Shown: one piece after another, positions 16,827 through 25,794 of the stretch | Position numbering within the stretch: position 1 is the first letter of the stretch | How the letters are laid out: each line of letters begins with the position of its first letter | Origin: Bacteroidota bacterium | GTDB lineage: Bacteria; Bacteroidota; Bacteroidia; Chitinophagales; LD1 | Reading direction: 5' to 3' | DNA length: 64,000 nt | Assembly (NCBI GenBank): GCA_018267385.1 | Contig: JAFDYN010000007.1 | Coordinates: forward strand, 186,001-250,000 | Translations under genes and position numbers: made by a program | The notes under the pieces: model-generated | What the model saw: only the letters and a program-made list of their open reading frames with translations | Told to the model about the DNA's origin: nothing | The model's database searches: none

Positions 16827-17789
16827 ATGGTGTTTTCTACCCGTTTGTTTCTGATTGCGCTTTGTGGCCTGCTAAGCCTTTGTCCCGGGCATAGCCAGGC
16901 TCAGGATGATCTATCTATCAGAGTGATAAAGCCAGCGCCCGGAGCTACTACGCTCCTGTCAGATGCCCGGATAGATGGCCTGCAGGGGGCGGTCCGTCAA
17001 ACCATCACGCAGAAGTATTCTTCAGAGGCGATAGAGCGCGGTGTAGCGCCTGTGTGGAAGCAAACAGTACAAACGGACTACTCGCGCGCCGGAGCCATGA
17101 CCGGCAGCCGGACTTCCTTTCCCGGTAGCAATAAGCTGATCACACTCAGTAGGACCTTCGGACCTGATGGCAGGGTACAGGCCGACTTCATGGCAAATTC
17201 GGACACCAGTTATTTTTTGACCAGGGAATATAAATATGACACTGCCGGCACACTGAGAGAGGTCTATACAGAGAGTCAATCTCTGGGCTCAGGGCGGGCT
17301 ACCAGCCAGAAGATATTTGACCGCTATGGCAGGTGTACGAAAGAAGATATGGGAGGGATGGCGCATATATACCTATATGATGCGCAGGGCCACTGCGTCA
17401 CGCAGATAGACTCGATGTATATGAGAGGCGAGGTAGAGTGGAGCTACCATACATATAACGAGCGCAACCAGCGCATCAGTACGCTCAAAGTGGCAGGAGA
17501 TACTACTCAACTGACCTATGAATATGGCAGCAATGACTCGCTCAAGGCCATGCATGAGACGGATATCGGGTCGGGTGCTACCTCAGATATTCTGTATAGC
17601 TACGATAGCCTTGGCATCAAAATACACACCACCGTGATCCGCACTACCTATGGTAAAGGCTTAGGCAACTCAAACATGGACGTAGACTGGCTCTATGAAT
17701 ATGACGATCGTGGCAACTGGATAACCAGACTGTCGCGCATCTCTGGTGCCATTAGTGTAAAGGAAGAAAGGAGGATCTTGTACTATTAA
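16827..17789 (+). CDS. Exported YD-repeat (RHS-like) protein
   Basis: 320 aa with a signal peptide ('LFLIALCGLLSLCPGHSQA', about residues 6-25). The middle and C terminus hold degenerate YD repeats: 'REYKYDTAGTLREVYT', 'KIFDRYGRCTKED', 'HIYLYDAQGHCVTQ', 'YSYDSLGIKIHT', 'YEYDDRGNWITRLS'. It ends 'RRILYY', like the product of 9726-10715. No enzymatic domain is visible. It lies immediately upstream of hflX, but hflX has its own promoter overlapping the gap. Function unknown. Confidence 0.78.
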   Translation: MVFSTRLFLIALCGLLSLCPGHSQAQDDLSIRVIKPAPGATTLLSDARIDGLQGAVRQTITQKYSSEAIERGVAPVWKQTVQTDYSRAGAMTGSRTSFPGSNKLITLSRTFGPDGRVQADFMANSDTSYFLTREYKYDTAGTLREVYTESQSLGSGRATSQKIFDRYGRCTKEDMGGMAHIYLYDAQGHCVTQIDSMYMRGEVEWSYHTYNERNQRISTLKVAGDTTQLTYEYGSNDSLKAMHETDIGSGATSDILYSYDSLGIKIHTTVIRTTYGKGLGNSNMDVDWLYEYDDRGNWITRLSRISGAISVKEERRILYY

Positions 17790-17827
17790 ATTGGGTTCTA
17801 TCCTGCGCGGGTGTGGCATAATATCTG

Positions 17828-17835
17828 TACTTTTG
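17828..17835 (+). promoter_or_regulatory. hflX -7 box TACTTTTG
   Basis: Exact TAnnTTTG match. It lies inside the frame that opens at the TTG at 17791. It therefore supports the later TTG at 17857, about 21 nt beyond the box, as the true start. Confidence 0.55.
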
Positions 17836-17856
17836 CCGATCCTAATAAGCAGGTAT

Positions 17857-19077
17857 TTGATAGATAATAAGACGATAAAGATCACGAAGGCGGTCCTCAT
17901 AGGGCTGGTCACCAAAACCCAGAACGAGGCGCAGACATTTGAGTATCTCGACGAGCTGGACTTTCTGGCATCCACCGCGGGGATAGTCACGCAAAAGAAA
18001 TTTTGGCAGAAGCTGCCTACGCCTGATAATACCAGCTACCTGGGCAAAGGTAAGTTGGAAGAAGTAGCTGCCTATGTAGAGAGTCACCAGACCGACCTGG
18101 CCGTAGTGGATGATGAGATATCGCCCTCCCAGCAGCGCAATATGGAGAAGGTGCTGAAGTGCCGCGTCATGGACCGTAGCATGCTGATCCTGGAGATCTT
18201 TGACCAGCGGGCCAAGACAGTGCAGGCGCGAACACAGGTAGAGTTGGCGCAGCTACAGTACATGCTGCCCCGGCTGAAGGGTATGTGGACGCACCTCGAG
18301 CGCCAGCGTGGCGGTACCGGCACGCGTGGCGGTGCCGGTGAGAAGGAGATCGAGACGGACCGCCGTATGGCCGAGAAGAAGATCTCAGCGCTCAAACTTA
18401 AGCTCAAAGAGATAGACAAGCAAAACGAGACCCGCCGCAAAAACCGCGCAGAGATGATCCGCGTAGCGCTGGTGGGCTATACTAACGTAGGCAAATCTAC
18501 CCTCATGAACCTCCTGGCCAAGGACAACGTCTTTGCCGAGAATAAGCTTTTCGCTACCGTAGATACCACTGTGCGCAAAGTAGTGTTCAACGGTATGCCT
18601 TTCCTGCTGTCAGATACCGTCGGCTTTATCCGCAAGCTGCCTACCCATCTGATCGAGAGTTTTAAGTCTACCTTGGATGAAACGCTCGAAGCGGATATCC
18701 TGCTGCAGGTGGTAGATATTTCGCATCCCGCCTTTGAGGACCAGATGAATGTGGTCAATCAGGTACTTTCTGATCTAGGGGCTAAGGACAAACCAATGGT
18801 CGTTATTTTCAATAAAATGGACCTGTACGAGGAGAAAAACCTTGACGAGTTTCTGCCACAGGAAGTGCGCCGTACGCTGCTGCAGGAGCTACAGGACACC
18901 TGGATGCAAAAGACCAATCACAACGCCATCTTCATCTCTGCGACGCAGGGGCGCAACACCGCCCAGCTACGTGAGTTGATCTTTGATAAAGTACGGGAAC
19001 TATACCTGGCACGCTATCCATACAAAGCCGGCTACTGGCACGACTACCTGCGCCAGATGGGGCAGGAGGGGGCTTAG
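17857..19077 (+). CDS. hflX: GTPase HflX
   Basis: Ribosome-binding GTPase that splits stalled ribosomes in stress. About 406 aa when started at the TTG at 17857 (MIDNKTIKITKAVLIG), which has an AGG upstream and fits the family's usual N terminus. The frame is open back to 17791, but that would run through the -7 box. An N-terminal HflX domain is followed by the glycine-rich loop 'GGTGTRGGAGEKEIETDRR', a coiled coil, then the G domain: G1 'GYTNVGKST', G3 'DTVGFIRKLPTHLIESF', G4 'NKMD', G5 'SATQG'. A short C-terminal helix ends the protein. Confidence 0.93.
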   Translation: MIDNKTIKITKAVLIGLVTKTQNEAQTFEYLDELDFLASTAGIVTQKKFWQKLPTPDNTSYLGKGKLEEVAAYVESHQTDLAVVDDEISPSQQRNMEKVLKCRVMDRSMLILEIFDQRAKTVQARTQVELAQLQYMLPRLKGMWTHLERQRGGTGTRGGAGEKEIETDRRMAEKKISALKLKLKEIDKQNETRRKNRAEMIRVALVGYTNVGKSTLMNLLAKDNVFAENKLFATVDTTVRKVVFNGMPFLLSDTVGFIRKLPTHLIESFKSTLDETLEADILLQVVDISHPAFEDQMNVVNQVLSDLGAKDKPMVVIFNKMDLYEEKNLDEFLPQEVRRTLLQELQDTWMQKTNHNAIFISATQGRNTAQLRELIFDKVRELYLARYPYKAGYWHDYLRQMGQEGA

Positions 19078-19088
19078 CCTTTTGAATC

Positions 19089-19120
19089 TTGTAGGGACAG
19101 GTCGCGACCTGTCCCTACAA
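19089..19120. repeat. Perfect 32-nt palindrome between convergent genes
   Basis: Half-site TTGTAGGGACAGGTCG is followed directly by its exact reverse complement, with no spacer. It lies between the convergent hflX and the 19141-19500 gene and may act as a bidirectional terminator. Similar palindromes with the core GGGACAGGTCGCGACCTGTCCC are, to my recollection, dispersed in many bacterial genomes, so it may be a mobile palindromic element. Confidence 0.8.
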
Positions 19121-19140
19121 TGCTCTGGGGCAAAATGCAT

Positions 19141-19500
19141 TTATAGTGCCTCAAAGTACTCCACGATCCGCCGCTTCAGCAGCTCCTCTTGCTCTTTCAT
19201 AGAGAATGGGGGTAGGCCTTTGACAGCCTCATAGTGTGGCCAGCCTTCTTCGTCATCGCCTGTGTAGACGTAGTAGCCATCACCAGCCAGCAGGCGGCAG
19301 ACAGCTATGTGCATGAGGTTGAGTTTCTCTTCTTTCTCCCACTTTTCTTTCACGATGCCTACTTCATTCATGCCTATGAGAAACAGCATGGCATTCACAT
19401 CCGGCCGCTGGCCAAATTCGTCGCGTACACGATTGCGCACCCGGTACCAGCGCAGGGTAAAATCATCATCTTTCTGAGGGCTGTCATTCAGCAGAGGCAT
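19141..19500 (-). CDS. Conserved hypothetical protein (119 aa)
   Basis: Soluble, charged protein of 119 aa without signal peptide or membrane segment. It is mainly helical, with 'WYRVRNRVRDEFGQRPDVNAMLFLIGMNEVG' in the N-terminal half and a tryptophan/tyrosine-containing loop 'YYVYTGDDEEGWPHYEAVKG' before a helical C terminus ('KEQEELLKRRIVEYFEAL'). It reads like a conserved Bacteroidota gene, but I cannot name a family. Its start lies 32 nt after the stop of the large surface-protein gene on the same strand, so it may be cotranscribed. Confidence 0.78.
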   Translation of the reverse strand: MPLLNDSPQKDDDFTLRWYRVRNRVRDEFGQRPDVNAMLFLIGMNEVGIVKEKWEKEEKLNLMHIAVCRLLAGDGYYVYTGDDEEGWPHYEAVKGLPPFSMKEQEELLKRRIVEYFEAL

Positions 19501-19531
19501 AAGGCAAAGGTGGGCAAAAACACTGATATCC

Positions 19532-22480
19532 TCAGCGGATAAGTGTCAGCGACCCCTTCACTGCACCTGTACTATAGCCATCTATAAAGGTCACATTTAA
19601 AACATACACGTATACGTTTGGCTCTTGCAGAGCGCCTTTGTAGTAGCCATTCCACCGGAAGTCCAGATCATTTGAGTCAAAGACCTTCTCCCCCCACCCG
19701 TTGAATATCTTTACATCCAGATATTTCCATGAGCTCTTATTGCCATATACTTCAAAGTAGTCATTTGTGCCATCGCTATTTGGGGTGAAGGCATTGGGGA
19801 CGTACAGGTGATACGGTTTGTGGAGGAATATGGTAAGCGTATCGCTGGCCTTGCATCCATCAGTATCGGAGACCGAGATGATATAGTAGGTAGTCTGTAG
19901 TGGTGTAGCCTGTGGCGCCAGACAGGTGGTACAGTTTAAATTATAATCCGGAGTCCAGATGTAGCTCGAGGCATCTCCTGTGAGCACAGCGTTTAGCTGC
20001 GCAGATGTCCCTAGCTCTATGGTCTGATCAGGCCCGGCTTCCACGGTGACATCTTTCTGATAAGACAGCCTGAATGTATCCACGCTGCTGCAACCACGCG
20101 CATCAGTGATGGTCAGGTAATAATACCCTGCCGCTAGGGATGAATTGATATCAGTCAAAGCGCCATTGCTCCAGGCATAAGTATAGTCCGGAGTGCCACC
20201 CGATGGATGGATGGTGATGCTACCATCAGAAAACGTCTGGCATAGAGGCTCTGAGATCGTCGGATTGGACAATACAGTAGCTGCGATCGTGACCACGCTG
20301 CTGCCGGTATCCTGGCACGAGTGGCTATCTGTGACAGTGTAAAAATAAGTACCCGCAGAAAGGCCGGACAGTAAAGGGCTACTCGATGACACCGGCGCCC
20401 ACTGATAACTGTAGCCAGGAGTACCCCCGCTGGCCTGCAGAGACACAGATCCATCTGACATGCCGATACATGACTGTGGTTGCAAGGTAGCAGTGACTGA
20501 CAGAGCAGCGGGCTCAATGATCTGAGCCGTATCTGATACGGTACAATTGTGCTGGTCAGTAGCAGTCACGATATACTGGCCGGTTGCCAGGCCGGAGACG
20601 GTAGCGCCGGAGCCACTCGTGCTCCACTGGTAGGTGTAGCCTGGTGTGCCACCATTGGCCGCTGCACTGGCTGATCCATCTGTATAGCCATGGCAGCTGA
20701 CAGGGCTACTGCTGACAGTAGCTATCAGTGGCGGTGGTGCAGCTACAGTGGCGGTCACAGTCGTATTGCAGCCGTTATTGTCCGAGACAGTGATAGTATA
20801 AGTGCCTGCACCAAACCCTGTCTGACTGCTATTCCCATTTGTTGCTATTCCCCAGTGATAAGTATATGGTGCGGAGCCGCCGGATACGGTGATGGAGATG
20901 CTGCCATCTGTTTTGTCAGCACAGGTCGCGTCAGATATGCTAGTGACTGAGGCTATGATGCCACCGTTATTAGGCACGTTTATGACCGCGGTATCTGTGC
21001 AGCCTCTGCCATCTGTCGCAGTTACGATATAGGTGCCCGCCTGCACATTTGTGATCGTGTTGGTAGTGCTGCTATTGCCGGACCAGGCATATTGGTAAGG
21101 TGTAGCGCCGCCGCTTTCTGCCACGGAGGCAGTCCCATCATTGCCGGTACAGGTAGCGGGAGTTTCTGATGTGCTATGTATGAGTGGTGCTGAGGCGGTC
21201 ACCGTACCAGAGGCTGTAGCAGAGCATACTCCTGCGCTGGTCACAGTCACTGTGTAAGTGCCCGCCGCGAGCCCGGTCGCAGTATCGCCATGCTGGGCGG
21301 GGGAGGTGCTCCAGGAGTATCCATATGGCGCACTATTGGTAGCGGCATTGACTACAGCTATCACAGAGGCAGAGGTACCGCCGCATATATACTGCGGAGT
21401 GGCTGTGACGCCCAGTATATGTACGGTCCTGCTTATGGTACCAGCTGCATTGCACGGGCCTCCTTTTACGGTGAATGTGACAGTATAAGTTCCCGGCCCT
21501 GAAAAACTGTGCGTAGGATTCAGTGTGCCGGTACCGTTCACAGTATTAGCAACACCACTCGACGGATCTCCAAAGTTCCACTGAAAGGTGTCAGGGCACA
21601 AGGTCGTAGAACCGTGAAAGGATAAAGTCGTAGTATTTACACAAGTATAAGTGAAGTCTGCTGTATTTGGCGGCGCTTCGCCTATTGCAACACTATCAAA
21701 TGCAAAACCATTAAAATTATTGCAACTCGTGCCCGCACCAAATGCCATACGGATCAGTACACCGGCATGACCCGCCAGATACGGCATACAGTGCTTGGCG
21801 GTGACCCAGTGGCCGGAGCCATGACCGGTCTGGCAGGTAGAGGCAGATACACCAGTGGTATCTGTATAGTCAGGTGTCTGGATATTGCCGCACCAGGCTT
21901 CATTGACATTGGTCAGGGCAGCATATCTCTCTGCGCCGCTGCCATGGCCCGGCAGGGAGTGGCTGTAGACACCTACGTTCGTCACGTTGTCGTAGTTATA
22001 CCAGTTGGCATTCATACAGTCTGTAGCATCGCTGTAGGAACCAATGTTGCCCCACGTGCTTCCGTTGTCCAATGAATATTGCAGCAATGCGCCATCATAT
22101 TTCCACTCGGTCTCCCACCACACTTTGAGCTGGATGCAGGGATGCTGTACAGCGGAGAAATTAAAACATGGGCTCTGTACCCACGAGCGCTCACCATAAG
22201 CATAAAACCAACCGACGGAGTCACCTACCATCCAGCAGCGCTGGCCGCTGCCCGCGCTGTTGATCACGTTTTTCTGCGGGTGGCACCAGGCCCAGTCATT
22301 TATCACGAGGCCTAGTGGCACGCACGGAGGCCCTCCCGAGGTCCAGGCTGCGCTGGTTTCAAAATCTTCGACATACGGGAAAGTAGAGATGCCACCTGTG
22401 CATTGAGCCTCCATCCATAGTGAGAGCAGCAGCATTGCCGCCGTTAGATTTCCTTTCCATAATGTGGAACGAGCAAGCAT
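19532..22480 (-). CDS. Large surface protein with PKD and SprB repeats, CHU_C C terminus
   Basis: Exported T9SS cargo, 982 aa from the ATG at 22480 (a GTG at 22516 is in frame). Signal peptide is about residues 1-27. Residues about 30-275 form a beta-rich adhesin-like domain with many Trp and Cys. A PKD-like domain follows ('FQWNFGDPSSG', 'GTYTVTFTVKGGPC'). Next are about seven SprB-type repeats of roughly 75 aa with the pattern C-x-G-x-x-DGS-x-GG-x-PY-x-YxW ('SDATCADKTDGSISITVSGG', 'SSPVSCHGYTDGSASAAANG'). The C-terminal 90 residues are the gliding-motility CHU_C domain ('YVPNAFTPNSDGTNDYFEV', 'IFNGWGEKVF'). Likely a cell-surface adhesin. Confidence 0.92.
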   Translation of the reverse strand: MLARSTLWKGNLTAAMLLLSLWMEAQCTGGISTFPYVEDFETSAAWTSGGPPCVPLGLVINDWAWCHPQKNVINSAGSGQRCWMVGDSVGWFYAYGERSWVQSPCFNFSAVQHPCIQLKVWWETEWKYDGALLQYSLDNGSTWGNIGSYSDATDCMNANWYNYDNVTNVGVYSHSLPGHGSGAERYAALTNVNEAWCGNIQTPDYTDTTGVSASTCQTGHGSGHWVTAKHCMPYLAGHAGVLIRMAFGAGTSCNNFNGFAFDSVAIGEAPPNTADFTYTCVNTTTLSFHGSTTLCPDTFQWNFGDPSSGVANTVNGTGTLNPTHSFSGPGTYTVTFTVKGGPCNAAGTISRTVHILGVTATPQYICGGTSASVIAVVNAATNSAPYGYSWSTSPAQHGDTATGLAAGTYTVTVTSAGVCSATASGTVTASAPLIHSTSETPATCTGNDGTASVAESGGATPYQYAWSGNSSTTNTITNVQAGTYIVTATDGRGCTDTAVINVPNNGGIIASVTSISDATCADKTDGSISITVSGGSAPYTYHWGIATNGNSSQTGFGAGTYTITVSDNNGCNTTVTATVAAPPPLIATVSSSPVSCHGYTDGSASAAANGGTPGYTYQWSTSGSGATVSGLATGQYIVTATDQHNCTVSDTAQIIEPAALSVTATLQPQSCIGMSDGSVSLQASGGTPGYSYQWAPVSSSSPLLSGLSAGTYFYTVTDSHSCQDTGSSVVTIAATVLSNPTISEPLCQTFSDGSITIHPSGGTPDYTYAWSNGALTDINSSLAAGYYYLTITDARGCSSVDTFRLSYQKDVTVEAGPDQTIELGTSAQLNAVLTGDASSYIWTPDYNLNCTTCLAPQATPLQTTYYIISVSDTDGCKASDTLTIFLHKPYHLYVPNAFTPNSDGTNDYFEVYGNKSSWKYLDVKIFNGWGEKVFDSNDLDFRWNGYYKGALQEPNVYVYVLNVTFIDGYSTGAVKGSLTLIR

Positions 22481-22673
22481 TTTTAGATGGATCACAATGA
22501 TAAGGATAAGCCACACACAAAGAGCTGCTTATGATCGTGGCCAGATGTTAATTAACACATGTAAAGGCTGATAATGTGCGATTAACACATCAGGCTACTG
22601 CCTCTGTTAAATTTGATTAACTTCGCCCGTCTTTTTTTGTCAAGTATTATAATTGTCATCCTTTACAAATAGT

Positions 22674-24722
22674 ATGAATAAAACCAATATGATTCGTAAA
22701 AGTCTTACAGTGCTTTTGACTGCTGCTGCGGTCACAGCTTTCGCCCAGACGAAACCGGCCGCAAAACCAGCTGCTGCAACTACTGCTCCGGTCAAGAAGG
22801 CAGACAAAAGTGCGATCATTTTTACAGTAGACAAGCAGCCTGTGACCGTAGGCGAGTTTGAGTATGTATATACGAAGAACAACATCAACAACCAGGCGGA
22901 CTACAGTGAGAAGTCGCTGACTGACTACCTCACGCTGTATGAAAACTTTCGTCTGAAAGTACGCGAGGCAGAGGCGCTCAAGCTGGATACCATTTCGTCT
23001 CTCAAGAATGAGCTGGAGGGCTACCGCAAGCAGCTGGCAAAGAGCTACCTGACAGATAAAGAGATCACCGACCGCCTGATACAGGAGGCCTATGACCGCT
23101 CAAAGCAGGAAGTAAACGTGAGCCATATACTGGTAGGCTGCGAGGAAGGCGCCAATCCTGCAGATACGCTGGCTGCTTACAATAAAGCGCTTGAGTACCG
23201 CGCTCGCCTCCTGAAGGGTGAAGACTTTGCCAAGCTGGCAAAGGAATCTGCTGAGAAAGATAAAGGAGACCCATCTGCCAAGGATAATGGTGGCAGCATA
23301 GGCTGGTTCACCGTATTCCAGACAGTTTATCCTTTTGAGACGGCAGCTTATACCCTGAAGCCGGGTGAAATATCAGGACCCGTGCGTACACAGTTTGGCT
23401 ACCACATAGTGAAGCTGAACAAAGTGCGTCCTGCTCAGGGCGAGATACATGTAGCGCATATCCTGCTGAAATTTGGCGAAAAGGCTACCGATGCAGAGAA
23501 GGCGAAACTGAAGACAAAAGCGGACTCTATCTATAACGCTCTGATCACCGGCAAAGCCAAGTGGGACGATGCCGTGACAGCATTCTCTGAGGACCGCACC
23601 TCTAAGAATAAGAAGGGAGAACTCCAGTGGTTTGGTGTAGGCCGTATGATGCCGGAGTTTGAGGAGGCTGCCTATGCACTCAAAAAGGATGGTGAGCTCA
23701 GCAAACCAGTCAAGACTGCTTACGGCTGGCACATCATCAAGCGTCTGGAGCTGCGTGCTATACCTCCGTTTGCAGAGGTGAAGGCTGATTTCAAAAAGAA
23801 GGTAGAGCGCGACTCCCGTTCATCTGTAGCCAAGACAAAACTGATCGAGCGCATCAAGAGGGACAACAGGTTCACCGAAAGCCTGGTGACCAAGAGGCAG
23901 TTTTTTGATGCTGTAGATACGATGGCTATCCGCAGTGGCAACCTGAAGGCCGATTCTATCAAATTTGGTGATGAAACACTCTTTACCCTGGCAGGCAAGC
24001 CATATAAGACAAAGGATTTTGCCCAGTATCTGCAGAAAAGTGCGAAACACCGCAATGATAAGGATCGTGATGGCCTCCTGACAGAATATTATGACAACTG
24101 GGTGAATCAAAAGTGCCTGGACTATGAGGAAAGCATGCTGGACAAGAAGAAGCCGGAATTTGCCAACCTGATGAAAGAATATCGCGATGGCATCCTGCTG
24201 TTTGAGCTCACAGACCGTCAGGTATGGGGCAAGGCTACGAAAGATACCACAGGCCTGCAGGCATTCTATGAGGCCAATAAGACAAAGTACATGTGGAAAG
24301 AGCGTGCTGATGTGGAGATATACAATTGCTCTGACAAGAAGATCTGTGACGCAGCCTATGCTATGGCCAAGGCCGGCAAATCTGCCGCAGACATTCAGTC
24401 AGAATTGAATAAAGAAGGCAGCAGCAGCAAGGTATCTGTGATCAGCGGCAAATATGAGAAAGGCCAATACGACGTGGTAGACAAGACCTCGTGGAAGAAA
24501 GGTATCGAGCCTATCAACAAGCTCAATGACAGCAGCTACCAGTTTGTAGTGATAAAGGACATAGTGCAGCCTGAGCCCAAGACACTGAAAGAAGCCAAAG
24601 GCTATGCGGTATCTGACTATCAGGAGTACCTGGAGAAAAACTGGCTGGCAGAGCTGCGCCAGAAATATCCGATAGAAGTGGATCAGGCCGTTTTCCGCTC
24701 TCTGATCAAGCCTAAGAAGTAA
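22674..24722 (+). CDS. Periplasmic peptidyl-prolyl isomerase with two parvulin domains
   Basis: Folding factor for outer-membrane and secreted proteins. 682 aa from the ATG at 22674 (an ATG at 22689 is equally close to the signal peptide). Signal peptide 'SLTVLLTAAAVTAFA' is followed by an Ala/Lys/Pro linker. An N-terminal SurA-like helical region (about 50-145) leads to two PpiC/parvulin domains: 'VSHILVGCEEG' to 'TQFGYHIVKLNKV' and 'VAHILLKFGEK' to 'TAYGWHIIKRLEL'. A long C-terminal SurA-like extension without a third parvulin domain follows. It heads a cluster of related folding factors. Confidence 0.93.
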   Translation: MNKTNMIRKSLTVLLTAAAVTAFAQTKPAAKPAAATTAPVKKADKSAIIFTVDKQPVTVGEFEYVYTKNNINNQADYSEKSLTDYLTLYENFRLKVREAEALKLDTISSLKNELEGYRKQLAKSYLTDKEITDRLIQEAYDRSKQEVNVSHILVGCEEGANPADTLAAYNKALEYRARLLKGEDFAKLAKESAEKDKGDPSAKDNGGSIGWFTVFQTVYPFETAAYTLKPGEISGPVRTQFGYHIVKLNKVRPAQGEIHVAHILLKFGEKATDAEKAKLKTKADSIYNALITGKAKWDDAVTAFSEDRTSKNKKGELQWFGVGRMMPEFEEAAYALKKDGELSKPVKTAYGWHIIKRLELRAIPPFAEVKADFKKKVERDSRSSVAKTKLIERIKRDNRFTESLVTKRQFFDAVDTMAIRSGNLKADSIKFGDETLFTLAGKPYKTKDFAQYLQKSAKHRNDKDRDGLLTEYYDNWVNQKCLDYEESMLDKKKPEFANLMKEYRDGILLFELTDRQVWGKATKDTTGLQAFYEANKTKYMWKERADVEIYNCSDKKICDAAYAMAKAGKSAADIQSELNKEGSSSKVSVISGKYEKGQYDVVDKTSWKKGIEPINKLNDSSYQFVVIKDIVQPEPKTLKEAKGYAVSDYQEYLEKNWLAELRQKYPIEVDQAVFRSLIKPKK

Positions 24723-24749
24723 TAAATTACTGTTTAATGCTATTTTTGA

Positions 24750-24779
24750 AAGGTGCGGTCTCCGGTCGCACCTTTTTTA
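24750..24779 (+). terminator. Intrinsic terminator after the first PPIase gene
   Basis: Stem AGGTGCG (24751-24757) / CGCACCT (24767-24773), 9-nt loop, then TTTTTT. It separates the two-domain PPIase from the next gene and rules out starts upstream of 24785 for that gene. Confidence 0.85.
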
Positions 24780-24784
24780 TTGAT

Positions 24785-25687
24785 ATGACCAGCAGATACA
24801 AATCCAGACCAGGCGGGTGGCTGTGGGTACTGATCGTACTCATAGCAGGTAGCAGTGCATCCTGCAAGTATTTTAAGAAAAGCTCTCCCAATCAGGGAGA
24901 GATCGTGCTGGCCCGCGCCAATGATGACTATCTGTATCTCTCAGATGTCATGGGCATGACCAAAAATATGTCACCGAAGGATTCTGCTGATTTTGTGGTC
25001 AAGTACAGTGAATCGTGGGTGCGCCGCAAGCTGCTGCTCAAGAAGGCAGAAGAAAACGTACCGGCGGACGAACTGGGTATAGACAAAAAAGTAGAGGACT
25101 ACAGGCAGTCACTGCTGCTATACGAGTATGAAAAGGAGCTGATCAATCAGAAGCTGGACAAAAGCGTAAGCGATGCCGAGGTGCAGGCTTTCTATGATCA
25201 GAATAAAGACAAGTTTACACTCGAAAGTGATATCTATGACCTGCAGTATGTAGAGATACATACGGATGCGCCGGATCTGGACAAGATGCGCCCTACTATA
25301 CTCAGCCCACGGACAGAAGATGACATCAATAAGCGGGAGGGCTACTGCAAGGCATATGCGCAGAGTTATTCCTTTGCAGATAGCAACTGGCTGTCTGCCG
25401 CAGCGGTCATGAAGCGCTTTCCCATTGCGCAGGATGAGCTGAAGAAGATAGCTTCCCAAGGTCATTTTTCAGAAATAAAAAAGGGGTCGGATTCGTATTT
25501 CATATATATCAAAACTGTAAAACATCAGGGCGAGCCATCGCCACTGGAGTATATCAGGGCACAGATCCGCGAGATAGTGATGAATAAGAAAAAGGTGGTG
25601 CTGATCCAGAAAATATACGATGGTATCTATACAGATGCACAGAAATCGGGCAAGACAGAAGTGCTCGTCAGGAAGGCTGCACAATAA
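24785..25687 (+). CDS. SurA-like lipoprotein lacking a recognisable parvulin domain
   Basis: 300 aa from the ATG at 24785, chosen because the earlier in-frame start would lie upstream of the terminator hairpin. Lipobox 'AGSSASC' places the lipidated Cys near residue 27. The mature protein has the helical SurA-type N-domain pattern ('SADFVVKYSESWVRRKLLLKKAEE', 'YRQSLLLYEYEKELINQKL', 'SVSDAEVQAFYDQNKDKFTL') and a C-terminal helix. The region where PpiC would lie lacks the usual 'SHIL...GG.LG...FGYH' signatures. Probably a chaperone rather than an isomerase. Neighbours on both sides are parvulins. Confidence 0.82.
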   Translation: MTSRYKSRPGGWLWVLIVLIAGSSASCKYFKKSSPNQGEIVLARANDDYLYLSDVMGMTKNMSPKDSADFVVKYSESWVRRKLLLKKAEENVPADELGIDKKVEDYRQSLLLYEYEKELINQKLDKSVSDAEVQAFYDQNKDKFTLESDIYDLQYVEIHTDAPDLDKMRPTILSPRTEDDINKREGYCKAYAQSYSFADSNWLSAAAVMKRFPIAQDELKKIASQGHFSEIKKGSDSYFIYIKTVKHQGEPSPLEYIRAQIREIVMNKKKVVLIQKIYDGIYTDAQKSGKTEVLVRKAAQ

Positions 25688-25794
25688 ATCATCATTGTAT
25701 ATGTTATTACTTGTCAAATCAGGTCTCAGGCTGCTCTGTGCAGGCGGGATTATCAGCCACGAAAGAGATAAATTGCTATTTTGCAATCCCTAAA

